Shown: piece after piece, positions 9,901 to 18,225 of the stretch | Position numbering within the stretch: the first letter of the stretch is position 1 | Layout: every line of letters starts with the position of its first letter | Assembly (NCBI GenBank): GCA_013397075.1 | Contig: VWZS01000175.1 | Coordinates: 561,689 to 625,688 of the forward strand | Reading direction: 5' to 3' | DNA from: Rhabdornis inornatus | Taxonomy: Eukaryota > Chordata > Aves > Passeriformes > Rhabdornithidae | Length of the DNA stretch: 64,000 nt | Position numbers and translations under genes: made by a program | The notes under the pieces: generated by a model | What the model was told of the DNA's origin: nothing | The model's database searches: none | Seen by the model: only the letters and a program-made list of their open reading frames with translations

Positions 9901-12900
9901 AGTTTGGGGGCCTCTTTAGTAGCCTGGTCACTGAGTCTGTGGGGATTAAATGCAATGCTAAATGTATTTTTCAACCCTTGGTGGCCAGGAAAACTTTCTC
10001 AGTGTTTTCCTTTCTGGAAAGAAATATGATTTGGAGTATGGAGTTTTATTAGGGAAGGTTTCAGGTCGCTGTTAAATCTCAGAGTTTACCCTCATTTTCC
10101 TGTTCTGAAAAAAAGGTGTGATTTATAAAGTTTAAATTAATACTTGCCTTTGAACAGTCTAAGTGAATTACTGAGAAACAAAGAACATCACAAGGAATTT
10201 GCTGGGGGTGTGCAGGGAAGTTGATGGGAGCAGGATTTGCTCCAGGTCAGAGCAGGGTGCTCAGGACAGGCAGGATTCCCAGGAAGTCTCTGCATTCCCT
10301 GAGCTCTCCCTGGCATCCCCCCTGTGGTTTTGTGTCCTGCCTGTGGAAATGGGACCTTCCCTGCAGGCAGGGCCCTGAATCAGCTCCTGACCCTGCACAA
10401 AGGCTGAGTTTTATCTGAATTCTCCCTGAGATGTTTTTCCTGTTCTCTAAGGATCTCTGGTGGGATATGCAAGGCACAAGGTCCTGAGGGAATTTCTCAC
10501 TCAAACCTTGTGTGGTCTCATTCCACCACCCCAGAAAAACCTTTTAGCTTGTGTGTGGGTGCCTTAAATCCCCCAGTACCTGGGGTGAAGTGCTTTGAGG
10601 AGCTGGGATGCACAACTTGACAGGAAAGGATTACCCCAGCTTTCCTGTGGCTGAGGAAATGGGATCACAGCTCTGGGGGACAGCAGGTTGCTGTGGGGCT
10701 GAGCAGTCTCCAGGGGCAATATTTTTGCTGTCAGGTATTACTCTGATATGTGGGACTGGGATTTGGCTGGGGGTTGGAAGGAAAGGTGAATTTCAGAGAA
10801 CCTGGTATCTCTGTAGAGAAATCTTGAAGTAAATAATGAGTAATGAAAGATTCTGGAGTTTTGCCCTGAGTGATTTCAGCATGTGCTGAGTTTATATCCT
10901 TGGCTAATGAGAGGCACTGGTGGAGATAAATAAAACCAAATTCCTGGAGCTGTTGATGGGAGATGATCTCAAATGAGCAGTTCCCCAAAACTTTCCACCT
11001 TTGTATGAGCAACAAGCTGAGTTTCCCTCCATCCCCCAGCAGTTTGGGACTGCCTCCCAAACCAAAGTGATTCCAGTGGCAGCAGGGGCTGAGAGAGAGG
11101 TTTGGGATTTTGGCCAGGCAGCAGCACATCCCAGTGGTGGGAGCTGAAGCAGTTTGGGGGAACAGATTGGGAAGGGCCCAGGAGTGTTGGACTCCCCTAC
11201 AATGCAAAGGGGTTTGCCCATGTGGCAAATGCATTCAGGAAGGAAAAAAGAATGAAAAGGGGTGAGGAGGGTTGGTTGATAGGAAGTTAATGAGGAGTTG
11301 TTTGGAGCTGGACAGGATGGGAGTGTTGAAGGGGAGAGAGGTGAAGGAGCAGCCAAGAGACCCAGTAAAAATTGAAACAAAGTGTGAGGCAGTGGGACTG
11401 GAGTCCAGCAGCAATTAGAGTAATGTGACATGACAGAATTCCTGCTTGCTTCCTTGGGTATTTTATTCCAGCAATAAGTTGATACATCACATGGGACTGG
11501 TGTTTATTTAGCATTCCTCTCCATCACCTCTGCCCAGCTCTCTCCACTGTGAGGGGCTGTGGGGATAATTTATGGCCATGTCCACAACAGTGGGATTTGT
11601 GCAAGGCACCACGTAACCCCTGCCCTGCCCCCAGCCCTTTCCCAGAGGATTCCCACTCTGGCACTCCTTCAGAGGCTGGCATGGCAGCTCTGGAGTGCTC
11701 CTGGGATTTCTTTAATACCTGTCTGGAGGTTTTCCAGAGTGGTAAGGGGAAAACTTTGCATCTGTGAGGCACGGAGTCAAACTGGCGTGCCAGAGGCACC
11801 GAGTGTGGGCTGGGGGTGTTCTGGGCCATCTGATCCCATTTCATTTGGGGGCTGTGTAAAGTCCAGCACCTCTCAGGTTTCCCAAGGGGTCAGTGCTGTG
11901 TCATCCCACTGTGCTTCCAGGGCAAGGCTGGGCTGGCTCTGGCTGCTTCCTGCTCTCCTTGCAGTGCCAGCTTTGGGGGAATGCACAATGAGAGGCAAAG
12001 GGCACAAACTGAGGCCCAGGAAATTGCACCTGAACATGAGGAAGAACTTCCTTACTGTGTGGGACAGATTGCCCAGAGAGGTGTGCAGTCTGCCTTACTG
12101 GAGACAGTCAAAAATGTGGATGCAATCCTTGGCCCAGGGATGGCCCTGCCTGAGCAGGGAGCTTGGACCAGATGCCCCACTGTGGTCCCTTCCAACCTGA
12201 GCAATTCTGGGATCCTGTGAATGCTCCTTTAGCCAAGAGAGGGGCTTTTCCAGCCCCCAGTGAGAGCAGGCTGGAGGCTCTCCTGCTCTCTGCAGGTGGA
12301 TGGAGCCTCTCCTTGCCCTGCTGTTGCCAGCCCCATGGCTGCTACTCCCTGCCCTGCTGCTCCTCTCCCCATTCTGGGGTGATGTTGGGGTTTGGTTCCC
12401 CAGGAGGGCTGACATTCCCCTTGGTGCTGGGCCAGGAGATGATCCCAGGGTGCTCCTTGGCAGACAGGACACAACAGCTGCTGAGGAGCTGATGTTTTCC
12501 TTGTTGCTCTCCTTCCCAAGCTGCTCCTTTGAATTTGCCTTTTGTTTTTTATTTGATGCCTTTTTTACCATGCATTCCCTAGTCCTTCCTTGGGAACAGA
12601 GTTAAGGATGTGTGAACAATGAATGTGTGTGTGTGTTAAAAGATGCCAAGCGTTTTATTTGGGCTGGAGCTGCAGCAGATGAGATCCTGACCCATTGTAA
12701 CAGGGATGGAGCTCTGGAAATGCTTCCCATTTGTGAGCTGTGCCAGGGGATGGGGGAGAGGAGACAGTGGTGTGAGAGGAGTGGGAATTGTGTCTGTGCT
12801 GTGGCTCCACAGGCTCTGACCACATCCGAGAGAAGGACGGGCTGTGGGCAGTGCTGGCCTGGCTCTCCATCCTGGCCGCCCGCAAGCAGAGTGTGGAGGA

Positions 12901-15900
12901 CATCATGAAGGACCACTGGCAGAAGTATGGCAGGAACTTCTTCACCAGGTGGGGAAAGTGCTCCTGACACCTCCCTTTGATGCTTTGGCTTTTAGCTTTT
13001 ATGCTTTTCACGTTTTTGCTGCTTGGTGTGTAACTCTGAAACTTCATGTTAGGTGTCAGTGAGTTCTCTTCACAGAGGAGTGACAAAACAATCCCTTTCT
13101 AGCTGGAGAATCAAGGACAACTGGTACCCAAAAATCATAAACAACAGCAAAAGGAAGGGGGCTGAGACTTCATAGCCTGGGGCTGTGCTTGGATAATTGA
13201 CCCCAATATGTAGATGAACCAAAACTTTAAAAAGTGTAAACTCGTGACCAGCATCCACCTTGGATTTCATTTGGGTGCAGCCCTGGCCAGGCTCTTGCAC
13301 TGCCCAAGATGAATCCTTTCAATAAATTCCTATTTTATTTCTTTTGCTCTGTCCCAGCTCAGCCTTTCCAGGCATCACCATTCCCTGTGCTGGGTCAGAG
13401 CAGAGCCCTGATGGCACTGCTGTGTCACCATGGAGTTGTTCCTGTCATTCCATTGCTGTTTGTCCTGCAGTAATTTAAAACTCCCCAAACACTTGGGGTG
13501 CCATGAAATGGGTATTCACCACAACCTTTTGTGGTGTGCAGTTTTGGGCTGTTACTCCAGACATATATCTGGGTACCAAAGTCTGAACATTTTATATACA
13601 TTCAAAGCATTCTTTTCTTTTAATTGAGATTTTGCCTTCAAATTTTTCATTTTTGCCATGGGATCAATACTCTTGAGACGCCACATCACAAGTCGATTTG
13701 TGATCTCTTCAGTGACAGCAGCATCTCATAGAATGGATGCCCAGCCCCATGGCTGTTATTTACCTGGTTGAGTTCCTGTCCAGTCCCCAAATACTCAAAT
13801 TTAAGCTGCAGCAGACATGGAAGATGGTTAGGGAAGGAATGGGGACCAGCCTGCACACAAGCAGAGGTGGGAACACTGTGAAAGCATTAAGCAGAAATCT
13901 TTCAGCTTGGAAGATCTACATGAAAATTCCATCTCAGATTTCCAGGTGAAAGAACTTGCTTTTCCTTTTTCCCTTTTTTCTTCTTCCCCCCCCCCCCCCC
14001 CCCCCCCCCACCCCCCCACCCCCANNNCCCCCCACTGCAAAGCCAGCACACATCTGAGGCATGGAAACCTGGGGAAAAATGCCAAAGTCTAGGATAAAAA
14101 GGCAGCCTTTTAGCACTCAGGTATGTGTGCAGAGCACACTGAGTGCAGGAGTAGGCAGCTCAGGCAGCAAACAGAGCAGCACAAATCCCACTGGCAGCAG
14201 GAACACGGATCTGGGATCCTGGAGAGGGCTCCAGCCACTCTCTGCTGCCTCTCCTACCCAGGCAGGGACATCAAAGCTGGCACTGAGTGTTTTCCTGGTG
14301 CAGTCACAGCTGCAGTTGTGCTGTGAACACACTGAGGGTGTTCACAATAACCATGGGGGTGCTGTGGGCAGAACTGCAGAAATTTTTGGCAGTCAGTTGG
14401 ATCTTGGCCCTGGCCCTCGGCCTGTGATACTCAGTGTGACACAGCACTTTGTGCTTTCATCTGCTGGCACCAAATGCCTGTGATAAGCTGTGCTGTATCC
14501 CAAGGATCTGTGTGGATGTGGCTGCAGTGCTGCACACAGATCCTCCTCTCTTTTCATAGAATCCCACACTGGCTTGGCTTGGGGGGCACCTTAAAGCCCA
14601 TCCAGTCTCACCCCCTGCCATGGGCAGGGACACCTTCCACCATCCCAGGCTGCTCCAAGCCCTGCCCAACCCGGATAGGGGATCCAGGGACAGCTTCTCT
14701 GGGCAGTGTGTTCTGGTGCTTCTGTGTGCCTTGTCTGCCTGTGCTCCCCTCCAGGATGGGAGCAGAGAACACCCCCAGAACTTGAGAAGGGCATCCCAAA
14801 CCATCACAACCTCCCCTCCCTAACCCCTGTGTGTGCTGCTGGCTGCAGGTATGACTATGAGGAGGTGGATGCAGATGCTGCCAACAAGATGATGAAGGAT
14901 TTGGAGACGATGATGTTCGACCGCTCCTTCGTGGGGAAGCAGCTGTCGAGTGGGGACAAATCCTACACGGTGGAGAAAGCTGACAACTTCGAGTACAGCG
15001 ACCCCGTGGATGGCAGTGTCTCCAGGAACCAGGTGGGCAGAGAACTGGGAGTGTTTTCCCCATGTCCTGTTTCCATGAAGAGCAGTGGGCTGGGAATGCT
15101 GTCAGTCCCTGGCTCTTGCTTCAAGTTCTCCAGTGTGGGTTAGGACAATTAATCCCTTTAGGAGTGGGAAGAGCTTAACACAGGAGCTTTCTGTGGCTCA
15201 TTGAACAGGAGGGATGGTGCAGGTGCTAGGAATCACGGAAAACACCTTGACTACCCATGAGTAGAGAGCTGAGTCTCTTCCCTCCCGTGTCGAGCAGGGC
15301 TTGAGGCTCATCTTCTCCGACGGCTCCCGCATCATTTTCCGCCTGAGCGGCACCGGCAGCGCGGGCGCCACCGTGCGCCTCTACATCGACAGCTACGAGA
15401 AGGATGCTCAGAAGATCAACCAAGATCCACAGGTGGGCGCTGCACCTCAGTGCTGCCACTGCTGCCTGCCAGAGCTGAGCTCTTTCTTAGCCCTGCTTTG
15501 CTCGGAGCTGCGTGGAGGTGTCAGGAATTTGGGGATCTTTCATCCCAATATAGATAGGATTATTAAAAAAAGCTCAGTGTGGAGAGAGTATTCTGGGAAT
15601 CCCTCATAGCTGCCTCTGCCATAGCACAGGTTTTTCTGTGCCTGCTTTAAAAAAAAATCAATGGGATCACAGGGTGCACCTGTAGCTAAGACTTCCCTGT
15701 CCTGTACTGAGTTCAGTAAATTTTCTGCAACATCATTTACAAATGTTACTGAGCTCTTCTAGGCACTGGAGGAAAAGAATCCTCCTCTTGTATTTATGTT
15801 TAGCCTGGATATCAGGAAAGAGTTTTTCACCCAGAAAATGGCTGGACACTGAACAGTCTCCCCAGGGAATGGGCACAGCCCCAAGCCAGATCTCCAGGAG

Positions 15901-16446
15901 GGTTTGGACAATGCTCCCAGGGACAGGGGGAGATTGTTGGGGTGTCAGTTGGATTCCATGATCCTTGAGGATCCTTCCAACTCAGGATATTCTCTGATTT
16001 GCTATTCCCCAGCAAACACTCTGTGGGCTCTTTGTGCCTAACTTACTGTGCCATAATTGACAAAAAGACTGAAAATCCTCCATTCTGAGAGCAGGAGGAA
16101 CTTAGGATTTACCTGTGCTGTGCTGATGTGGAGTTTGGGATACAGCACAGGGAGGATCCCACTGGAGTCTGGGATTTTCTCTGAGCACTGCATCCCTGTC
16201 ACTGGTGCCAGAGCTCAGCCTGTGAACCCAAAGCAGCCTTTGGTCAGGAGAGCTGAGCTTTGTGTGTCCTGGGCTGACCTGAATGCTGAGGGATGCAGTG
16301 TGGCAAGGCTGCATGTGCTGCTCTGCAGTTCTGAGCCCTCTCTTTCCTCCCTGCAGGTGATGTTGGCACCTCTCATTTCCATTGCACTGAAACTTTCCCA
16401 GCTCCACGAAAGAACCGGCCGCTCGGGGCCCACCGTCATCACATAG
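740..16446 (+). CDS. PGM1: Phosphoglucomutase-1, muscle-type isoform, 11 coding exons
   Basis: PGM1 interconverts glucose-1-phosphate and glucose-6-phosphate in the cytosol through a phosphoserine and a glucose-1,6-bisphosphate intermediate, linking glycogen metabolism to glycolysis and sugar-nucleotide synthesis. The coding join is 740-997, 4405-4567, 5378-5524, 6488-6613, 7147-7337, 8321-8475, 9553-9668, 12813-12948, 14849-15032, 15298-15432, 16357-16446. It totals 1701 nt with GT-AG junctions and consistent phases, giving 566 residues. All four active-site loops are present: TASHNPGG with catalytic Ser121, DGDGDR with metal-binding Asp292/294/296, GEESFG with Glu380/Ser382, and RLSGTG from Arg507. 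Human isoform 1 numbering is four lower. The N-terminus is the exon 1B (muscle) type; human isoform 2 is 580 residues, and the 14-residue difference lies at its extreme N-terminus. The gene looks intact. Confidence 0.97.
2887..2993 (+). repeat. Three-copy tandem repeat carrying AATAAA plus GT-rich elements
   Basis: Three near-identical units (2887-2924, 2925-2958, 2959-2993; 34-38 bp) each read GAAACGTGAGGTGCAATAAA and then end in CAGTGTGTGG. AATAAA lies at 2901-2906, 2939-2944 and 2973-2978. The units differ mainly by small indels after AATAAATG. Each contains a canonical poly(A) hexamer followed within about 10-20 nt by a GT-rich element in the PGM1 sense direction. Confidence 0.9.
3777..4309 (+). 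mobile_element. Solo LTR of an endogenous retrovirus (ERVK-like), sense orientation
   Basis: The stretch resembles songbird ERV LTRs. It begins near TGTGCTTTGTAGG, has a TATA-like GATAAAAG around 3897, an AATAAA at 4239-4244, and ends in CCACCCCTAACAACA. No gag, pol or env reading frame adjoins it, so it is a solo LTR. Exact ends and target-site duplications could not be fixed. It lies in PGM1 intron 1 in the same orientation as the gene. The family name is inference from memory of similar passerine repeats. Confidence 0.6.
4239..4244 (+). terminator. LTR poly(A) signal AATAAA in PGM1 sense orientation
   Basis: This is a canonical hexamer near the 3' part of the intron 1 LTR, about 160 bp before PGM1 exon 2. 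Its use is not known. Confidence 0.4.
4405..4567 (+). CDS. PGM1: PGM1 exon 2 (catalytic serine exon)
   Basis: This exon encodes residues 87-140 plus the first base of codon 141 (exit phase 1). It contains IGRLVIGQNGILSTPAVS and the active-site loop ILTASHNPGGPSGDFG, in which Ser121 is the phosphorylated catalytic residue (Ser117 in human isoform 1). The acceptor ends TCAG and the donor is GTCAGG. It is GC-rich compared with the flanking AT-rich LTR sequence. Confidence 0.97.
4627..5163 (-). mobile_element. Solo LTR (ERVL-like), antisense in PGM1 intron 2
   Basis: Read on the minus strand it begins TGTTGGAACCCTGG at 5163 and ends near CAACCCTGGCA at 4627. It shares many blocks with the plus-strand copy at 8620-9172: the TGTTGGAACCCT start, GACCTGAGG, AAGCTTCCAAA, GTGTGTAG, TTTTAGAATATAGTAA, GTGCTGCAGAACTCAC and GTAACATAGA. 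No internal retroviral coding sequence is attached. The boundaries are the limits of shared similarity, and no clear target-site duplication was found. It fills most of intron 2 (4568-5377). Confidence 0.7.
5378..5524 (+). CDS. PGM1: PGM1 exon 3
   Basis: This exon completes codon 141 and encodes 142-189 plus one base of codon 190. The residues PAPEAITDKIFQISKKIEEY and VDLGTIGKQQFDLENKFKPF are closely similar to mammalian PGM1 at the end of domain 1. The acceptor is TGTGCAG and the donor GTAAAA. The 147-nt length preserves phase. Confidence 0.97.
5525..6487 (+). other. PGM1: PGM1 intron 3
   Basis: This is a 963-bp AT-rich intron without a recognisable transposon. It contains a perfect 11-bp inverted repeat with a TTTT loop at 5964-5989. 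The acceptor is TTCCAG. Confidence 0.9.
5964..5989. repeat. Perfect 11-bp hairpin with a 4-nt loop
   Basis: TACTGCAAGTA at 5964-5974 is the exact reverse complement of TACTTGCAGTA at 5979-5989, with TTTT between them. It lies in PGM1 intron 3. Confidence 0.9.
6488..6613 (+). CDS. PGM1: PGM1 exon 4
   Basis: This exon encodes residues 190-232 (both end codons split) and starts domain 2. It contains VEIVDSVEAYANMLRNIFDF, NALKELLSG and RIDAMHG. Phase enters and leaves at 1. The donor GTAAAA overlaps a run of five Gs; joining to exon 5 restores HGVVGPY. Confidence 0.97.
6795..6858 (+). mobile_element. CR1 3' tail fragment, plus strand
   Basis: GGTTGGAATGAGCTCATCTT leads into the CCCTCCCAACTC and ATTCTGTG end typical of CR1 3' termini. 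Only the last 60 or so bases are present. It faces a minus-strand CR1 tail that starts about 15 bp downstream. Confidence 0.75.
6816..6905. repeat. 28-bp perfect inverted repeat formed by two facing CR1 tails
   Basis: The arm at 6816-6843 is the exact reverse complement of the arm at 6878-6905, separated by 34 nt. The arms are the conserved 3' ends of two oppositely oriented CR1 copies in PGM1 intron 4, so the pre-mRNA could fold into a long stem. Confidence 0.9.
6873..7020 (-). mobile_element. CR1 3' fragment, minus strand
   Basis: It reads as the reverse complement of a CR1 3' end: GGGAGGGACCTTAAAGTTCA, then CATGGGCAGGGACATCTCCC and CCAAGCCCTGTCCAGC. It is a truncated copy ending before PGM1 exon 5. 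Confidence 0.8.
7147..7337 (+). CDS. PGM1: PGM1 exon 5 (start of the metal-binding loop)
   Basis: This exon completes codon 232 and encodes 233-295. It carries [20 protein letters not shown], the strongly conserved EDFGGHHPDPNLTYAADLV and the start of the Mg2+-binding loop FDGDG (Asp292 and Asp294); Asp296 follows in exon 6. The acceptor is GACAG, the donor GTAAAG, and exit phase is 0. Confidence 0.97.
7609..8283 (-). mobile_element. Solo LTR (songbird ERVK-like), antisense in PGM1 intron 5
   Basis: On the minus strand it starts TGACAGGAAGGTCTCACAG at 8283, has a TATA box (GTATATAAT, 7839-7847) and, about 120 bp further on, AATAAA (7718-7723), and ends in AACCCAACA at 7609. That order matches LTR organisation. 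There is no internal coding region. It fills most of intron 5 and its 5' edge sits only about 37 bp before exon 6. I could not identify a target-site duplication. Confidence 0.75.
8321..8475 (+). CDS. PGM1: PGM1 exon 6
   Basis: This exon encodes residues 296-346 plus two bases of codon 347. It begins [20 protein letters not shown], which completes the metal loop with Asp296 and Arg297, and ends in FARSMPTSGALD, part of domain 3. The acceptor is CCCGCAG and the donor GTGACG. It is GC-rich. Confidence 0.97.
8620..9172 (+). mobile_element. Solo LTR (ERVL-like), sense in PGM1 intron 6
   Basis: It starts TGTTGGAACCCT and ends near GAGTGAAGGCA. It is the same family as the minus-strand copy at 4627-5163, sharing collinear blocks along its whole length. 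It contains ACAAAATAAAG near 8833. No internal viral coding sequence is present. The boundaries are limits of shared similarity. Confidence 0.7.
9553..9668 (+). CDS. PGM1: PGM1 exon 7 (sugar-binding loop)
   Basis: This exon encodes the end of codon 347, residues 348-385 and one base of 386. It contains VAQATKIALYETPTGWKFFG and the substrate-recognition loop CGEESFGTG (Glu380, Ser382). Human has Ser where this bird has Gln in RVAQATK. The donor is a consensus GTAAGT. Confidence 0.97.
9669..12812 (+). other. PGM1: PGM1 intron 7
   Basis: This intron of about 3.1 kb holds a plus-strand CR1 tail at about 11975-12220 and a short GT run near 12621-12636. Several open frames of 100-213 codons lie here, but none shows a family motif or splice logic. 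Otherwise I see nothing. Confidence 0.85.
11975..12220 (+). mobile_element. CR1 3' fragment, plus strand
   Basis: It has CR1 3'-end features in order: CATGAGGAAGAACTTCCTTA, a CCCAGAGAGGTGTGCAGTCT block, TTGGACCAGATG, GTGGTCCCTTCCAACCTGAG, and a terminal ATTCTGGGATCCTGTGA. It is truncated at the 5' side. Confidence 0.85.
12813..12948 (+). CDS. PGM1: PGM1 exon 8
   Basis: This exon encodes the end of codon 386, residues 387-430 and two bases of 431. It contains SDHIREKDGLWAVLAWLSIL and DHWQKYGRNFFT. The acceptor is CCACAG and the donor GTGGGG. It joins domain 3 to domain 4. Confidence 0.97.
13986..14033. repeat. Poly-C tract with three undetermined bases
   Basis: A run of 24 Cs is followed by shorter C runs broken by single As, with NNN at 14025-14027. 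The complementary strand is poly-G. The Ns and the homopolymer suggest poor sequence resolution here. Confidence 0.95.
14554..14800 (-). mobile_element. CR1 3' fragment, minus strand
   Basis: It starts with TCATAGAATCCCACACTGGC, the reverse complement of a CR1 end, and continues with CCATGGGCAGGGACACCTTC and GCTGCTCCAAGCCCTG. It ends just before PGM1 exon 9. Confidence 0.85.
14849..15032 (+). CDS. PGM1: PGM1 exon 9
   Basis: This exon encodes the end of codon 431 and residues 432-492. It contains YDYEEVDADAANKMMKDLE, MMFDRSFVGKQ and KADNFEYSDPVDGSVSRNQ, in domain 4. Exit phase is 0 and the donor is GTGGGC. Confidence 0.97.
15298..15432 (+). CDS. PGM1: PGM1 exon 10 (phosphate-binding loop)
   Basis: This exon encodes residues 493-537, starting GLRLIFSDGSRIIF and containing the phosphate-binding RLSGTGSAG loop (Arg507, Ser509, Gly510, Thr511), then VRLYIDSYEKD and NQDPQ. 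It is GC-rich and lies after a short 265-bp intron. Confidence 0.97.
15800..15995 (+). mobile_element. CR1 3' fragment, plus strand
   Basis: It contains TAGCCTGGATATCAGGAAAG, AGTTTTTCACCCAG, CTCCCAGGGACAGGGGGAGA and TCCTTGAGGATCCTTCCAAC, in the order of CR1 3' ends. It lies in PGM1 intron 10. Confidence 0.85.
16357..16446 (+). CDS. PGM1: PGM1 exon 11 (terminal coding exon)
   Basis: This exon encodes residues 538-566, VMLAPLISIALKLSQLHERT to the C-terminal PTVIT, followed by TAG at 16444-16446. The C-terminus matches the length of mammalian PGM1. The acceptor is CCCTGCAG. Confidence 0.97.
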   Translation: MMLAPLISIALKLSQLHERTGRSGPTVIT

Positions 16447-16590
16447 AGCTGGAGTGTGCACTGGGGCAGGCAGAGCCCCTCCCTGCATCAAATTGTCACT
16501 GAAAGAGGAATATTGATTTTATCCCTGTATTTAAGAACACTGTTTTGCTGCTAAGGATAGCCAATAAACCCCAGCCCTCAGCACCCCTTG
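16447..16590 (+). terminator. PGM1: PGM1 3' UTR and poly(A) signal
   Basis: AATAAA lies at 16563-16568, about 117 nt after the stop codon, and is followed by a T/G-rich patch (CTTGTTCCC...). Cleavage would fall at about 16580-16590, giving a short 3' UTR. No later hexamer nearby looks better placed. Confidence 0.8.
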
Positions 16591-17994
16591 TTCCCTTTGC
16601 TGCCTCTCTCTGTCCCCAGCGCTGTTGGTGGGTTGGGTGTGGTGCTCCTTACACAACATTTGGGGCAGCATGTGGACTCCTGGCTTTTCCTTAAACAAAA
16701 GGCTCCAGGAATAACAGAAACACTGAATTCTTCAATAATTCACAGGCTTTTTTTACTGTCTTGGAAACTTTCCTGGGAAAGAAGCACAAATACTTGATCC
16801 CGGTTTGGATGAGCTTGTTTGCTTGAATGTGGACAGTAAGAGCTTTGGAATAATCAGATTTGCAGTCATTAACGTGCAATATCTTATCCAAGGGCACAGA
16901 GAGGGTCACTTTGGAGACAGCTGTAGCTAGGTTTGATGTTAGGGCTGTGCAGCTGCACCTTCCTGCTCTTTTCCTGGAAGTACTCACATTAGTGGGATGA
17001 GTTTAGGTCCTGTCCCCTCTTGGTTTGCTTGCCTTTGTCACCCAAATCCTGCAATCCCCCTGTCCCATCTCACCTTCTGCCCAGGGCAGAAATTTAGGCT
17101 GGGTTCCTGAGCAGGCCTGAGGGAGCAGCTCTATTATCAAGGAATGTGGAACATCCCACCCTCATCCCAACCTGCCCACACCACTTCCAAGGGAGATTGG
17201 ATGTGCTGACAAAAGGCTTTTTATGTCACCTGTGCACAGGTGAGGGGTCTCTGCTGCTCCATCTGCACTGGCAGTTCTGCTGGGAGAGCTGCTCTGCTGT
17301 GGGGTGGATAAAAACCCTCAAAAACCAGATGCAAATAAGTCTAAAAGCAGATGTAGGACCCAGGAAGAGCCTGAAGCTGGCAGAGCTGTGTTTTCCAAAC
17401 TGTGTCCTGTGCTTCCCTGGGCAGGATTGTTCCAGAGGTTTCCCTCAGGGCTGGCTGCAGAGCACTAAACCAGGAAGCTGGGATTAGTGGGGGAAAACCA
17501 ATCTGGCTGCTCTAATTTGCCTTTCAAACATTGTGTGAACAAGTGACCCCGGAGTTTATAGTTGGCCTCTTGTTAAAGCAGGTCAGTCCAGGGTTCCTCC
17601 TAATGGAACTGTGAGTGTTTTTCAGTCAAACTGTGCTAAAAGCTGTGCTCTGCCCATCCTGGTGCTAACAGCTTGCTGGTGACACACAGCTTTCCTCTCC
17701 TGGGGCTCCCAACTTCTTTCAGCACCTTCAGAATGAGAGGCAAAATTTCCTGTGCTCTCATGGCTTTATCTGAGCTCAGTTCCTCCAGCTGCTCCTTCCC
17801 ACCACACCTACAGGAGCTGCAAAGTCAAGCCCAAACTGTTCTCCCTGTGACAATTTGTGTCTGTGCAGCCCTGACCTCTCTGGCTCATGGGATTTGGAGC
17901 TTTGTGCCAGGGGGAAATGTTCTTACAACTCCCTGGCAGGACCCTGGAACCAGGTGGGGATTGGGCTCCTCTCTGATAGTGGCAACTCAACAAG

Positions 17995-18225
17995 AGGAAA
18001 TTGCAAGGGAGGTTTAGGTTGGATATTTGGGAAAATTTCTTCCCCAAAAGGGCTGTCCAGCCCTGGCACAGCTGCCCAGGGCAGTGGTGAGTGCCCATCC
18101 CTGGAGGGGTTGAATGTGGCACTTTGGGGACATGGTTTAGTGATGGGATTTGCAGTGCTGGGGAACAGTCAGACTCCATGGTCTGAGAGGACTTTTCCAG
18201 CCTAAATGATTGTGTGATTCTGTGG
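17995..18225 (+). mobile_element. CR1 3' fragment, plus strand
   Basis: It contains GGGAGGTTTAGGTTGGATAT, CCATCCCTGGAGGGGTTGAA, GGGGACATGGTTTAGTGATG and a TTCCAGCCTAAATGATTGTG end with GATTCTGTG. It is one of the better preserved CR1 3' ends in the window. Confidence 0.9.

Larger units (their letters stand above)
12949..14848 (+). other. PGM1: PGM1 intron 8
   Basis: This intron of about 1.9 kb contains a long C-tract with ambiguous bases (13986-14033) and a minus-strand CR1 fragment (about 14554-14800). Nothing else is recognised. The acceptor is GGCTGCAG. Confidence 0.85.

Noticed and set aside
11559..12200. 213-codon open frame in PGM1 intron 7
   Set aside because: It runs through unrelated intron sequence into a CR1 tail, with no family motif and no splice role.
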